DNA of 64,000 nt from Natronohydrobacter thiooxidans (GCF_001884735.1 NZ_MJAP01000033.1:112697-176696); one strand, 5' to 3'; positions 42,643 through 52,508 are shown, numbered from the stretch's first letter. The notes: generated by a model from the sequence alone, not told the origin. A program made the numbers and translations.

Positions 42643-42685
42643 CCCCCTGTGACCCAAGCATGGGCCAGGCAACATGGAGGTGAAA

Positions 42686-43675
42686 ATGAAGAAAACAGTA
42701 TTCGGATCGGTGGCGGCCCTTGGTCTGGGTTTCGCGCCCGCAGCATGGGCGCTGGATGATGTGACCCTGCAGCTCAAATGGGTGACGCAGGCGCAGTTTG
42801 CAGGCTATTACGTCGCGCTGGAAAACGGCTTCTACGAAGAAGAGGGGCTGAATGTCACGATCCGCGCCGGTGGCCCGGATATCGCGCCGCCGCAGGTGAT
42901 TGCGGGCGGCGGGGCCGATGTGATCGTCGAATGGATGCCTGCGGCCCTTGCCGCGCGTGAGAATGGCCTGCCGCTGGTGAATATCGCGCAGCCGTTCAAA
43001 TCCTCGGGCATGATGCTGACCTGTCTGGCCGAGACCGGGATCACCAGCCCCGATGACTTCCCCGGCCGCACGCTGGGCGTGTGGTTCTTTGGTAATGAAT
43101 ATCCGTTCCTGTCCTGGATGAGCACGCTGGGCATCCCGACCGAGGGCGGCGCGGATGGTGTGGAAGTGCTGCGTCAGGGCTTCAATGTGGATCCGCTGTT
43201 GCAGCGTCAGGCCGATTGCATCTCGACCATGACCTATAACGAATACTGGCAGGTCATTGATGCAGGCATTGGCGAGGATGAGCTCGTGACCTTCAAGTAC
43301 GAAGATCAGGGCGTCGCCACGCTGGAAGACGGGCTCTATGTGCTGGAAAGCAATCTGGAGGACGAAGCTTTCGTCGACAAGATGGCGCGTTTCGTGCGTG
43401 CGTCGATGCGCGGCTGGGAATGGGCCGCCGAGAATGTCGAGGAGGCCGCGATGATCGTTCTGGAATATGATGATACCGGCGCGCAGACCGAAGAGCATCA
43501 GATCCGCATGATGGGCGAAGTGGCCAAGCTGATCGAAGGCTCGAACGGCACGCTGGATATGGAGGATTACGAGCGCACCGTGGCCACGCTTCTGGGCGGT
43601 GGGTCTGACCCTGTGATCACCGCCGCGCCCGAAGGGGCGACCACGACGGTCGTGACCGACGCGGCCTTTGACTGA
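42686..43675 (+). CDS. NMT1/THI5-like ABC substrate-binding protein
   Basis: The 329-residue periplasmic protein has a signal peptide cleaved at about AWA/LDD (residue 22). Then comes VTLQLKWVTQAQFAGYYVALENGFYEEEGL, the hallmark of NMT1/THI5-like binding proteins (ThiY group). Such proteins bind pyrimidine-type ligands such as N-formyl-4-amino-5-aminomethyl-2-methylpyrimidine. In this catabolic cluster uracil, thymine or a hydropyrimidine is a more likely ligand; that is inference. GGAGG precedes ATG 42686. A hairpin terminator follows. Confidence 0.88.
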   Translation: MKKTVFGSVAALGLGFAPAAWALDDVTLQLKWVTQAQFAGYYVALENGFYEEEGLNVTIRAGGPDIAPPQVIAGGGADVIVEWMPAALAARENGLPLVNIAQPFKSSGMMLTCLAETGITSPDDFPGRTLGVWFFGNEYPFLSWMSTLGIPTEGGADGVEVLRQGFNVDPLLQRQADCISTMTYNEYWQVIDAGIGEDELVTFKYEDQGVATLEDGLYVLESNLEDEAFVDKMARFVRASMRGWEWAAENVEEAAMIVLEYDDTGAQTEEHQIRMMGEVAKLIEGSNGTLDMEDYERTVATLLGGGSDPVITAAPEGATTTVVTDAAFD

Positions 43676-43684
43676 ACCAGATTT

Positions 43685-43705
43685 GCCCCGGCCGCGCGCC
43701 GGGGC
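43685..43705. terminator. Terminator between the binding protein and pepN
   Basis: GCCCCGGC-CGCGC-GCCGGGGC is an 8-bp perfect stem flanked by ATTT on both sides. It lies between convergent genes 9 bases after the binding-protein stop, and can serve both. Confidence 0.65.
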
Positions 43706-43708
43706 ATT

Positions 43709-46270
43709 TCACTCCAGCATCCGGCCGACCATTTCGCCCATATCGCGGCTCAGGCCCTGATGCGCCATGATGCGTTCCAACTCACTGCGGATCAGCTTCT
43801 GGCGGGTGCTGTCATAGCGCCGCCATGTCTCGAACAGGGTCGAGACCCGCGCCGCCGCTTGCGGGTTGGCGCCGTCCAGCCGGATCAGCCAGTCTGCCAC
43901 CAGCCGGTAGCTTGCACCGCCCTTCGCGTGAAAACCTGCCGGGTTCATGCCCAATGCCCCAATGACCGAGCGGAAGCGATTGGGGTTCTTCCAGTCGAAA
44001 TCGGGGTGCCCGGTCAGGTCTTGCGCAAGACCGGCGGCCTGATCCGGTTCCGCATGTGAGACCTGTGCTGCGAACCATTTGTCCATCACCAGCCGATCCC
44101 CGGACCATTGGCGATAGAATTGCGCGGTCTCTGCCTCACCCGCGTTGATCGCAAGCAGCGCCCCCCAGGCGCCCAGTTGCTCGGTCATGTTGTTGGCGCG
44201 GGCGAACATCTCGCGCGCCTTTGCGCCCTGATCGACACGCGCAAGCAGGCTGACGGCCTGTACCCGCAACGCGCGGCGACCGGCGTCGCGGGCATCGGCG
44301 CTATAGGGGCCGGGGGTCTGCATCCCGGCGAATACCGTGGCCAGATCCGGGGCAAGCGCCTCGGCGATGATCTGCAGCGCCTCCTGTCGGGCAAGGTAGA
44401 TCGCATCCGGGTCCGGCGTGTCGCCCGCGTCATGAAGCGCGCTGGCCAGATCATCCTGCGAGGGCAGGCCAAGCGCGAGGGCGCGAAAGGCCGGGTCAAG
44501 CGCCTCATCGCGCAGCATCTGGCGCAGGGCGTCCAGATAGACCGGGCCGGGCTTTGCACCCTCGCGGATCATGGCGAGCAGGATATCGCGGGCCAGCGCG
44601 CGCCCGGCCTCAAAGCGGTTCACCGGGTCGGTGTCATGGGCCAGAAGCAGCGCGCGTTCCTCGCTGGTGAGGGCATGGTTCAGGATCACCGGGGCCGAAA
44701 ACCCGCGCAGGAGCGAGGCCACAGGCCTGGCAGCCAGCCCCTCAAAGGTGAAGCTCTGCTCAGCTCTGTCGAGTTCCAGTACCTGTGTCGCGAGCAACTC
44801 CTGACCATCCGGGCCGATCAGCCCCATCGCGACCGGGATCAGCAGCGGCTCTTTCAGCGGCTGGCCGGGGGTAGGGGGCGTGTGCTGGCGCAGGGTCAGC
44901 GTGTAGCTTCCGTCCCGCCAATCCTCGGTGACATCAATGCGCGGGGTGCCCGCCTGTTCATACCAGCGCTTGAATTGCGACAGATCGCGGCCTGCGCTTT
45001 CCTCGAAAACGGCGATCCAGTCCTCGATGGTGCAGGCCTGCCCGTCATGGCGCGTGAAATAGAGATCCAGCGCGGCTTTGTAGCAATCCTCGCCCACCAG
45101 AAGCTGCAACATGCGGATCAGTTCCGCGCCTTTTTCATAGACGGTCGCAGTGTAGAAATTGTTGATCTCGACATAGCTTTCGGGCCGCACCGGATGGGCC
45201 AGCGGCCCTGCATCCTCGCGGAACTGCCGCGCGCGCAGCGTCAGCACATCCTCAATGCGCTTCACCGCATGGCTGCGCATGTCGCCCATGAATTGCTGGT
45301 CGCGAAAGACCGTCAGCCCCTCTTTCAGCGAAAGCTGGAACCAGTCGCGGCAGGTGATGCGGTTGCCGGTCCAGTTGTGGAAATACTCATGCGCGATGAT
45401 CCGTTCGATGGCGGCGTAATTGCCATCCGTCGCGGTCTCGGGCGAGGCGAGAACATAGGCAGAGTTGAAAATGTTCAAGCCCTTGTTCTCCATCGCGCCC
45501 ATATTGAAGTCATCGACGGCCACGATGTTGAAAATCTCCAAGTCATAGGCGCGGCCATAAACCTGTTCATCCCAGATCATCGAGCGTTTGAGCGCGTCCA
45601 TCGCATAGCCCGTCTTGCCCTCATCGCCCGGTCGCACCCAGATATTGAGCGCCACATCGCGCCCTTCCATCGTGCGGAACTGATCGGACGTGGCCACCAG
45701 ATCGCCCGCGACCAGCGCAAACAGGTAGCTGGGTTTCGGATGCGGGTCATGCCATTCCGCCCAGCCCGGCCCCTTGGCCGAAAGATTGCCATTGGACAAA
45801 AGCACCGGCAGATCGGCCTCGATCCGCACCCGGAAAGGGGCCATCACATCGGGCCGGTCGGGGTAGAAGGTGATCTTGCGAAAGCCCTCGGCCTCGCATT
45901 GGGTGCAATACATGCCGCGCGACATGTAAAGCCCTTCCAGCGCCGTGTTGCCCTCGGGCGCGATCTCGACTTCCGCTTCCCAAAGGAACGCCCCGTCCGG
46001 TAAGGCCGTTGCGGGGATGGTCACGCCCGTGGCATCGGGCTGCGCCTCAATCGGCTGCCCGTCCAGCGTGGCAGAGATCAGGCGCAGCCCTTCGCCGTCG
46101 AGCCGCAGATCATGCCCGGCATGGATGCCGGGATTGGGCCGGAAGTGGATCCGCGACAGAACCCGCGTCGCTCGTGGCGCCAGCCGAAAGGTCAGATCCA
46201 CCTGATCCACCAGATAGGCGGGGGGTTGGTATTCGGCCAGATGGATCGGTTGCGGGCTGGTGTCGCGCAT
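43709..46270 (-). CDS. pepN: Aminopeptidase N (M1 family)
   Basis: This zinc metallopeptidase removes N-terminal residues from peptides in the cytoplasm. The 853-residue product has the substrate-anchoring GAMEN motif (MGAMENKGLNIFN), the zinc-binding HEYFHNWTGNR (HExxH) and the downstream Glu in SLKEGLTVFRDQQF, about 18 residues later. The C-terminal helical domain is full length. AAGGAG precedes ATG 46270; the longer frame upstream is non-coding. It follows the CAP gene on the same strand after 60 bases. Confidence 0.95.
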   Translation of the reverse strand: MRDTSPQPIHLAEYQPPAYLVDQVDLTFRLAPRATRVLSRIHFRPNPGIHAGHDLRLDGEGLRLISATLDGQPIEAQPDATGVTIPATALPDGAFLWEAEVEIAPEGNTALEGLYMSRGMYCTQCEAEGFRKITFYPDRPDVMAPFRVRIEADLPVLLSNGNLSAKGPGWAEWHDPHPKPSYLFALVAGDLVATSDQFRTMEGRDVALNIWVRPGDEGKTGYAMDALKRSMIWDEQVYGRAYDLEIFNIVAVDDFNMGAMENKGLNIFNSAYVLASPETATDGNYAAIERIIAHEYFHNWTGNRITCRDWFQLSLKEGLTVFRDQQFMGDMRSHAVKRIEDVLTLRARQFREDAGPLAHPVRPESYVEINNFYTATVYEKGAELIRMLQLLVGEDCYKAALDLYFTRHDGQACTIEDWIAVFEESAGRDLSQFKRWYEQAGTPRIDVTEDWRDGSYTLTLRQHTPPTPGQPLKEPLLIPVAMGLIGPDGQELLATQVLELDRAEQSFTFEGLAARPVASLLRGFSAPVILNHALTSEERALLLAHDTDPVNRFEAGRALARDILLAMIREGAKPGPVYLDALRQMLRDEALDPAFRALALGLPSQDDLASALHDAGDTPDPDAIYLARQEALQIIAEALAPDLATVFAGMQTPGPYSADARDAGRRALRVQAVSLLARVDQGAKAREMFARANNMTEQLGAWGALLAINAGEAETAQFYRQWSGDRLVMDKWFAAQVSHAEPDQAAGLAQDLTGHPDFDWKNPNRFRSVIGALGMNPAGFHAKGGASYRLVADWLIRLDGANPQAAARVSTLFETWRRYDSTRQKLIRSELERIMAHQGLSRDMGEMVGRMLE

Positions 46271-46330
46271 GGGGCACTCCTTCTGGGTCAGTCCTGCCCC
46301 TGATCTAGACCAGTCAGCGCGGCGCGGCAA

Positions 46331-46777
46331 TCAGCAGGGGCTTGCAAAGACCTGCACCCAATGCGGCCCCGGTCCACGCCCGAAGCCGACCAGATGGAAA
46401 TCCGCATCCAGAATATTGCGTCTGTGACCGGGCGAGCGCATCCAGCCCGCAACAGCTGAGGGCACATCGCGCGGGGCGCGTGCGATATTCTCGCCCATCG
46501 TGCAGTAGCCGCTGGCGCCTGCGCGGCGTGCGCGATCCATCATGCTGCGCCCCTCGGGCGTGGTATGGCTGAAATAGCCCCGCCGCGCCATGTCGCAGGC
46601 ATGGGCCTGCGCCAGCGCATTCAGCTCTGGCGAAAGGGCCAGCGCTGGGCGCCCGGCCTTGGCGCGTTCGGCATTCACAGCGGCAAGGTGGATATCCAGT
46701 TCGACCTGCGGCGGCGGGCTGCAAGCCAGTGCCGTGCCACCCATCATTGCACCGCAGACCGCCAGAATCCGTAGCAT
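46331..46777 (-). CDS. Secreted CAP-domain (SCP/PR-1-like) protein
   Basis: The 148-residue protein has a signal peptide ending near TALA/CSPPP (about residue 21), possibly a poor lipobox. It then has a CAP domain of typical length: LAAVNAERAKAGRPALALSPELNALAQAHACDMARRGYFSH (in pieces), GENIARA, and WMRSPGHRRNILDADFHLVGFG. These contain the CAP histidines and glutamate. Bacterial CAP proteins are secreted or envelope-bound with unclear roles. AGGAGGG precedes ATG 46777. gatC is divergent, 168 bases away. Confidence 0.87.
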   Translation of the reverse strand: MLRILAVCGAMMGGTALACSPPPQVELDIHLAAVNAERAKAGRPALALSPELNALAQAHACDMARRGYFSHTTPEGRSMMDRARRAGASGYCTMGENIARAPRDVPSAVAGWMRSPGHRRNILDADFHLVGFGRGPGPHWVQVFASPC

Positions 46778-46945
46778 GCGCACCCTCCTGAGACATTGAC
46801 CTCTACCTTGCCGCAGGATCGGACAAACTGCCCATGACGCTTGCGTGAGCGCAGTCCAGGCGCGCGAAACCCTGCGCAAGCTTGCACCTTTCCGACCATC
46901 CCGATAAACGCGCAGGGAAATCCTCTGACAGTCACCGGAGAGCCC

Positions 46946-47236
46946 ATGTCCGAGATCGACTTAGACACCGCGCGCAAAGTGGCCCATCTGGCCCGTATTG
47001 CCGTGCCCGATGCCCATCTGCCCGCTCTGGCGCAGGAGTTGAGCCAGATGCTCACCTTCATGGAGCAACTGAACGAGGTTGATGTCGAGGGCGTGGAGCC
47101 GATGACCTCGGTCACGCCGATGCGCCTGAAGCGGCGCAAGGACGGGGTGACGGACGGGGATATGCAGGCGAAAATCCTGTCCAATGCGCCGGATGCGCGC
47201 GAGGGGTTCTTTGCGGTGCCGAAGGTGGTGGAATGA
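46946..47236 (+). CDS. gatC: Asp-tRNA(Asn)/Glu-tRNA(Gln) amidotransferase subunit C
   Basis: The 96-residue subunit stabilises GatA in the GatCAB complex, which amidates misacylated Glu-tRNA(Gln) and Asp-tRNA(Asn). It begins [18 protein letters not shown] and ends with [14 protein letters not shown], the usual GatC ends. GGAG precedes ATG 46946. It overlaps gatA by ATGA, so the subunits are coupled. gatB is not adjacent. Confidence 0.95.
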   Translation: MSEIDLDTARKVAHLARIAVPDAHLPALAQELSQMLTFMEQLNEVDVEGVEPMTSVTPMRLKRRKDGVTDGDMQAKILSNAPDAREGFFAVPKVVE

Positions 47237-48714
47237 GCGATCTGAACAAACTGACGATTGCCGAGGCACGCGACCTGCTGCGGCAGGGCGATGTGACATC
47301 AGTGGCGCTGACCGAAGCCTGTCTGACGGCGATTGAGGGCGCAGGCAAGCTGAATGCTTTTGTGCACCACACGCCCGATCTGGCGCTGGAGCGCGCGCGC
47401 GCTGCGGATGCACGGATCACGGCGGGCGATGCGCCGTCGATGTGCGGCATCCCCGTGGGGATCAAGGATCTGTTCTGCACCGAAGGCGTGGCCTCGCAAG
47501 CCGCGTCCCGGATTCTGGAAGGGTTCAAACCGGAATACGAATCGACCGTTTCCGCGCAGTTGCGCGATGCGGGCGCGGTGATGCTGGGCAAGCTGAACAT
47601 GGACGAATTCGCCATGGGATCGAGCAACGAATCCTCGGTCTATGGCAATGCGGTCAACCCATGGAAAGACGGCGCGCGCGAATTGACGCCGGGCGGCTCT
47701 TCGGGCGGATCGGCGGCGGCGGTTGCGGCGGATCTCTGTCTGGCGGCGACCGGCACGGATACCGGCGGCTCGATCCGCCAGCCCGCAGCCTTCACCGGCA
47801 CTGTGGGGATCAAGCCCACCTATGGGCGCTGCTCGCGCTGGGGGATCGTGGCTTTCGCCTCTTCGCTCGATCAGGCGGGGCCGATGACCAAGACCGTGCG
47901 CGATGCGGCGATCATGCTGGAAGCCATGTGCGGGCATGATGCGAAGGATTCGACCAGCGCCGATCTGCCGGTGCCGGACTTTGAGGCCATGCTCACGGGC
48001 GATATTCGCGGGCAAAAGATCGGCATCCCGCGCGAATACCGGATGGAGGGCATGAACCCCGAGATCACGGCGCTGTGGGACAAGGGCGCCGAGATGCTGC
48101 GCGATGCGGGGGCCGAGATCGTGGATATCTCGCTGCCGCATACGAAATACGCGCTGCCGGCCTATTATGTGATTGCACCGGCGGAAGCCTCGTCAAACCT
48201 CGCGCGCTATGACGGAGTGCGCTACGGGCATCGCGCCAAGCTGGGGCCGGGTGACGGGATCACGCAGATGTACGAGAAAACCCGCGCCGAAGGCTTCGGG
48301 CCGGAAGTGCAGCGCCGCGTGATGATCGGCACCTATGTCCTCTCGGCTGGGTTCTATGACGCCTATTACAACCGTGCCCGCAAGGTGCGCACGCTGATCA
48401 AGCGTGATTTCGAACAGGCTTTCGCCGCCGGGATCGACGCGATCCTGACCCCTGCCACGCCCTCCAGCGCTTTCGGGCTGGGCGAGATGCTTGATGCCGA
48501 TCCGGTGCAGATGTATCTCAATGACGTCTTTACCGTGACCGTCAATCTTGCGGGATTGCCCGGAATTTCGGTGCCTGCCGGGCTGGATGCGAAGGGGCTG
48601 CCACTGGGGTTGCAACTGATCGGGCGGCCCTGGGAAGAGGGTGCCTTGCTCAGAACAGCACATGTTCTTGAATCGGCGACAGGCTTTGTTTCCAAACCTC
48701 CAAAATGGTGGTAA
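47233..48714 (+). CDS. gatA: Asp-tRNA(Asn)/Glu-tRNA(Gln) amidotransferase subunit A
   Basis: The 493-residue amidase-signature enzyme liberates ammonia from glutamine for tRNA-bound Glu or Asp. The catalytic Ser-cisSer-Lys residues are in [13 protein letters not shown] (Lys at about 77), [14 protein letters not shown] and [13 protein letters not shown]. Length is normal. The start overlaps gatC by 4 bases. A lipoprotein gene follows after 34 bases on the same strand but is probably functionally unrelated. Confidence 0.96.
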   Translation: MSDLNKLTIAEARDLLRQGDVTSVALTEACLTAIEGAGKLNAFVHHTPDLALERARAADARITAGDAPSMCGIPVGIKDLFCTEGVASQAASRILEGFKPEYESTVSAQLRDAGAVMLGKLNMDEFAMGSSNESSVYGNAVNPWKDGARELTPGGSSGGSAAAVAADLCLAATGTDTGGSIRQPAAFTGTVGIKPTYGRCSRWGIVAFASSLDQAGPMTKTVRDAAIMLEAMCGHDAKDSTSADLPVPDFEAMLTGDIRGQKIGIPREYRMEGMNPEITALWDKGAEMLRDAGAEIVDISLPHTKYALPAYYVIAPAEASSNLARYDGVRYGHRAKLGPGDGITQMYEKTRAEGFGPEVQRRVMIGTYVLSAGFYDAYYNRARKVRTLIKRDFEQAFAAGIDAILTPATPSSAFGLGEMLDADPVQMYLNDVFTVTVNLAGLPGISVPAGLDAKGLPLGLQLIGRPWEEGALLRTAHVLESATGFVSKPPKWW

Positions 48715-48748
48715 TGTCGCGGGAAAATGGCATGAGGCCGAGAGTGAA

Positions 48749-49561
48749 ATGCGTGTAGTGACTGCCCTGACGCTGGCCGGGTCGATGACCCTGCTGACCG
48801 CCTGTGATACATCTGCCCCCTATTCCAACGTCATCGACACCACCGGGCGCGGGGTCGGTTTCAGCGATTACGCCCAATATCTGCGCGCGCAGGAAGAACT
48901 CTCGCGCATCCGGCGTTCCGAAGTGGCGCAGGCGCGCGGTGTTCAGGCCGCGCCGCAAGGGGCGCCGCAATTTGGCCCACAGGCTGCTGCGCAACCCGCC
49001 ACCATCGGTCAGGAGGCGGTCGCTGCCGTGCGCGGCACCCCGCAAACCGCGCCGCAGCCTTTCCCGGTCGGGCAGCAACAGCCCGCGTCAATGGCTCAGC
49101 CGATGGCCCCGGTTCAGACCGCCGCCCTTGGCGCGACGCCGCAACAGAATGCCCCCGCACCGCGCGCCGCGGGCGTGAGCGAGCAGACTTTCACGCCGCA
49201 GCCTTTTGGCACTCCGCAGCAGAACCGGCTTGTCGAGCGCGATTTCGTGCCGCAGGTGCATGTGTCAGAATCGGAGCTGATGCAGGGAAGCAGCGGTCCG
49301 AACCTCTTTGTTTATGCGTTGTCCACCCAGCATAATGTCGGTGAGGCGCGGTACAAGCGCTCGCACCCGTTGCGCTGGCGGCGCTGGGAATCGGCCTGCG
49401 CGCAGTATCCAAGTCAGGATCTGGCTCAGGAAGCCTTTCTTGCGGCGGGTGGGCCGGCGAACGATCCCAACCATCTTGACCCGGATGGTGATGGTTTTGC
49501 CTGCTGGTGGGATCCTGCGCCCTTCCGTCAGGCCGCCCGGACCGTGCGCGCGCGCCAATAA
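48749..49561 (+). CDS. Lipoprotein with Excalibur-like calcium-binding C terminus
   Basis: The 270-residue protein has a signal peptide with a lipobox at LLTAC (Cys18). A long Gln/Pro/Ala-rich low-complexity stretch (about 60-175) leads to a C-terminal domain with SACAQYPSQDLAQEAFLAAGGP and NHLDPDGDGFACWWDPAPFR. The DPDGDGFAC motif is the Excalibur calcium-binding signature. It is thus an envelope lipoprotein with a spacer and a metal-binding tip. ATG 48749 gives the clean signal. The overlapping longer frame inside gatA is not used. The amidase gene follows at once. Confidence 0.75.
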   Translation: MRVVTALTLAGSMTLLTACDTSAPYSNVIDTTGRGVGFSDYAQYLRAQEELSRIRRSEVAQARGVQAAPQGAPQFGPQAAAQPATIGQEAVAAVRGTPQTAPQPFPVGQQQPASMAQPMAPVQTAALGATPQQNAPAPRAAGVSEQTFTPQPFGTPQQNRLVERDFVPQVHVSESELMQGSSGPNLFVYALSTQHNVGEARYKRSHPLRWRRWESACAQYPSQDLAQEAFLAAGGPANDPNHLDPDGDGFACWWDPAPFRQAARTVRARQ

Positions 49562-49569
49562 TCCCGAAG

Positions 49570-50229
49570 GTGCAACCGCTCTGGCATCCGTCGCCGAATT
49601 TCGGCCCACGCCGCGCGGGGCTTATTCCTTCGATCGTTGTCCTGCATTATACCGGCATGCGGGGGGCTGCGGATGCGCTGGACAGGTTATGTGATCCGTC
49701 GGCGGAAGTCTCGGCGCATTACATGATCGGCAGCTGTGGCACGCTCTGGCAGCTTGTTGCGGAAGAGATGCGCGCCTGGCACGCGGGGGCGGGGGCCTGG
49801 CAGGGCGCGGCGGATGTGAATTCCCGCTCGATCGGAATCGAGCTGGTCAATACCGGTGCGCAGCCTTTTCCCGAAGCGCAGATCAGCGTGTTGGAGCAGC
49901 TGCTGCGCGCGGTCATGGCGCGCTGGTCGATCCCTGCCCATGGGGTAATCGCGCATTCCGACATGGCGCCCGAGCGCAAGGAAGATCCCGGCCCGCGTTT
50001 CGACTGGGCCCGCCTGGCGCGGCAGGGGCTGGCGCTCTGGCCCGAGGGTTTCGGGGCGGATGCCCCGCTTGGTGACAGTCTTGACGCGATTGGCTATCCG
50101 CCTGCAGAGGCCGCGAAACGCCTGCAAGCCTTCCGCTACCGGTTCCTGCCCGCCGGGCAGGGCCCGGAAACCGAGACCGACCGCCGCCGCGCGGATTGCG
50201 TTGCGCGCGCCATGAGGCAGCTTTCCTGA
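49570..50229 (+). CDS. N-acetylmuramoyl-L-alanine amidase (AmpD-like, Amidase_2)
   Basis: The 219-residue zinc amidase cleaves muramyl-peptide amide bonds in peptidoglycan recycling or remodelling. It has WHPSPNFGPRR at the N terminus, VVLHYTGM with the first zinc His, SIGIELVNTG with the catalytic Glu, and GVIAHSDMAPERKEDPG with the second His and Asp. No signal peptide is seen with this start, so a cytoplasmic recycling role is likely. GTG 49570 is my choice by family alignment from memory; a longer frame from GTG 49507 would overlap the lipoprotein gene. No good RBS is visible. Confidence 0.83.
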   Translation: MQPLWHPSPNFGPRRAGLIPSIVVLHYTGMRGAADALDRLCDPSAEVSAHYMIGSCGTLWQLVAEEMRAWHAGAGAWQGAADVNSRSIGIELVNTGAQPFPEAQISVLEQLLRAVMARWSIPAHGVIAHSDMAPERKEDPGPRFDWARLARQGLALWPEGFGADAPLGDSLDAIGYPPAEAAKRLQAFRYRFLPAGQGPETETDRRRADCVARAMRQLS

Positions 50230-50284
50230 TTTCCGCGCCGCCCCGGATAGCGGCACGAGGGGGAGGGCGCGTCCTGACATGCGC

Positions 50285-50821
50285 TCAGGTCAGATGCCGC
50301 AAGGCAAGCGAGAGCTCGTCATAGAGCGTCACGCGCTCCTCGGGGCTCAGGAAGGCCCCCAATTCGACCTCGCGCCCCGCGCCCTGCAATGTCAGGTAAT
50401 TCTCGACCTGCGCCCCTTTTTCCGTCAGCTTCAGACGTACCCAATAGGGATTGGCTTCCCAATGTTGCGCTGGCTGTCGTGGATTGGTCCGCCGGAGCTC
50501 GATCTTGTCGCAGGTCAGATGCAGGTCTTCGCGCAGGATCCGGCGTTCACGGCTGTTGCGCCGAAGCGCATACCACAGCCCCCAGAGCGCCAGCCCTGCA
50601 AAGGGCAGCAGCCCCCACAGGATCGGCGTGCCAAGCACAGCCAGCAGCGGCAATGCAAGAAACCCCGCGCTGATCGCGATAACCCGCGCAAAGCCCCTGT
50701 TTCCCATAGACAGGTTAGGGGTCAGGGCAAGATGGTATTCGGCAGCCTCAGTCCTCGCCAAGGCAAAGGCCCCGGGCGGAACGCCCGGGGCCTTTGGTGT
50801 GATGGTCCAGTAAGCGGGCAT
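50285..50821 (-). CDS. DUF2244 membrane protein
   Basis: The 178-residue frame has the DUF2244 core LTPNLSMGNRGFARVIAI, two transmembrane helices (about 48-64 and 66-82), and the C-terminal NPYWVRLKL with REVELGAFLSPEER typical of the family. Function is unknown. The start is doubtful: ATG 50821 lies 19 bases after the ctaD stop without an RBS, and a 14-bp terminator-like hairpin (50764-50796) lies within the first 20 codons. ATG 50707 or TTG 50761 would start after the hairpin but trim the domain. Confidence 0.72.
   Translation of the reverse strand: MPAYWTITPKAPGVPPGAFALARTEAAEYHLALTPNLSMGNRGFARVIAISAGFLALPLLAVLGTPILWGLLPFAGLALWGLWYALRRNSRERRILREDLHLTCDKIELRRTNPRQPAQHWEANPYWVRLKLTEKGAQVENYLTLQGAGREVELGAFLSPEERVTLYDELSLALRHLT
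50764..50796. terminator. Strong hairpin after ctaD, inside the DUF2244 N-terminal frame
   Basis: A 14-bp perfect stem (CAAAGGCCCCGGGC / GCCCGGGGCCTTTG) with a 5-base loop lies 45 bases downstream of the ctaD stop on the minus strand. Short A and T runs at the stem ends fit a terminator in either direction. It interrupts the 5' end of the DUF2244 reading frame. Confidence 0.7.
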
Positions 50822-50840
50822 GAATTATGCCAGTCTTACA

Positions 50841-52508
50841 TCAATGGGCGTGCTGCCTGTCCCAGTCCTCGCGCTTGGGCAGTTGCTCGAACGTATGTTC
50901 GGGCGGGGGCGTGGGAAGGGTCCATTCCAGTGTGTCCGCGTGCTCGTTCCAGTAGTTCTTCTCGGTAATGCGCGCGCCGTGGCGCAGCGTGTAATACATG
51001 ACCCCGAGGAAGAACAGGAAGGACGCAAAGCTGATGAACGCGCCGATCGACGAGATGTAGTTCCAGAGCGCATAGGCTTCCGGATAGTCGATATAGCGGC
51101 GCGGCATGCCCTGACGGCCGAGGAAGTGCTGCGGGAAGAAGGTGATGTTCGCACCGATGAACATGGCCCAGAAATGCAGCTTGCCGGCCCATTCCGGGTA
51201 TTGGCGCCCCGACATCTTGCCGATCCAGTAATAGATGCCCGCAAAGAGCGCAAAGACCGCACCGAGCGACATCACATAGTGGAAATGCGCCACAACATAA
51301 TAGGTGTCATGATACACCCGGTCGATAGGCGCCTGCGACAGCACGATCCCCGTAACCCCGCCCACAGTGAACAGGAACAGGAAGCCGAACGCCCAGAGCA
51401 TGGGCGTCTCGAAACTGACCGAGCCGCGCCACATGGTGGCGATCCAGGAGAAGATCTTGATACCCGTGGGCACGGCAATCGTCATCGTGGCCAGCATGAA
51501 ATAGGTCTGCTGCGTGAGCGACATGCCCACCGTGTACATGTGGTGCGCCCAGACGATGAAGCCCAGAGCGGCAATCGCGATCATCGCCCAGACCATCGGC
51601 AGATAGCCGAAGACCGGTTTGCGCGAGAAGGTCGCGATGATGTGGCTGATGATCCCGAAACCCGGAACGATGATGATATACACTTCCGGATGGCCGAAGA
51701 ACCACAGGATATGCTGGTAGAGAATCGGATCCCCACCCCCTGCCGGATCAAAGAAGGCCGTGCCGAAATTGCGGTCGGTCAGCAGCATGGTGATGGCCCC
51801 AGCCAGAACCGGCAGCGCCAGAAGGATCATCCAGGCGGTGATGAAGACCGACCAGGCAAAGAGCGGCACCTTGAACAGCGTCATGCCCGGCGCGCGCATG
51901 TTCAGGAAGGTGGTGATGATGTTGATCGCCCCCAGAATCGACGAGGCGCCCGAGACATGGACCGCGAAGATCGCGAGATCCATGGAATATCCGGCCTCAT
52001 TGGTCGAAAGCGGCGGGTAGAGCACCCAGCCCACACCCGAACCAAGCTGGCCATTGCCGCCCGGCGACAGGACCGAGGCGACAGCCAGCGAGGAACCTGC
52101 CACGAACAGCCAGTAGCTGAGGTTGTTCAGACGCGGGAAAGCCATGTCGGGTGCGCCGATATGCAGCGGCATGAAATAGTTGCCGAAGCCCCCGAACAGC
52201 GCCGGGATCAGCACGAAGAACATCATCAGGATACCATGCGCGGTAACGAGCACGTTCCAGATATGGCCGTTGGGGGTACAATCGTCCTGTGCGGTGAAGC
52301 TTGCACCTTCCATGCACATATACTGCACACCCGGTTCCATCAGCTCCATGCGCATATAGACCGAGAAGGCCACAGCGATGAAGCCGACGATCCCGGCCGT
52401 GAAAAGATAGAGGATCCCGATATCCTTGTGGTTCGTGGACATGAACCAGCGGGTAAAGAAGGACCGTTTGTCCTCGTGCCCGTGATCATGGGTGGCTGCG
52501 TCGGCCAT
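50841..52508 (-). CDS. ctaD: Cytochrome c oxidase (aa3) subunit I
   Basis: This is the haem-copper catalytic subunit of the aa3-type terminal oxidase in the inner membrane. The 555-residue product has 12 transmembrane helices, an N terminus with [17 protein letters not shown], the low-spin haem ligand in [10 protein letters not shown], and [17 protein letters not shown] with the Cu-B His-Tyr pair. Further HH ligands lie in [10 protein letters not shown] and HFHYVMS. It has conserved proton-channel residues such as [12 protein letters not shown] precedes ATG 52508. Subunits II and III are not adjacent. An FNR box lies 197 bases upstream. Confidence 0.97.
   Translation of the reverse strand: MADAATHDHGHEDKRSFFTRWFMSTNHKDIGILYLFTAGIVGFIAVAFSVYMRMELMEPGVQYMCMEGASFTAQDDCTPNGHIWNVLVTAHGILMMFFVLIPALFGGFGNYFMPLHIGAPDMAFPRLNNLSYWLFVAGSSLAVASVLSPGGNGQLGSGVGWVLYPPLSTNEAGYSMDLAIFAVHVSGASSILGAINIITTFLNMRAPGMTLFKVPLFAWSVFITAWMILLALPVLAGAITMLLTDRNFGTAFFDPAGGGDPILYQHILWFFGHPEVYIIIVPGFGIISHIIATFSRKPVFGYLPMVWAMIAIAALGFIVWAHHMYTVGMSLTQQTYFMLATMTIAVPTGIKIFSWIATMWRGSVSFETPMLWAFGFLFLFTVGGVTGIVLSQAPIDRVYHDTYYVVAHFHYVMSLGAVFALFAGIYYWIGKMSGRQYPEWAGKLHFWAMFIGANITFFPQHFLGRQGMPRRYIDYPEAYALWNYISSIGAFISFASFLFFLGVMYYTLRHGARITEKNYWNEHADTLEWTLPTPPPEHTFEQLPKREDWDRQHAH

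Noticed and set aside
44108..46003. Plus-strand frame of 631 codons opposite pepN
   Set aside because: Antisense shadow of pepN with no recognisable motif; pepN has all catalytic motifs.
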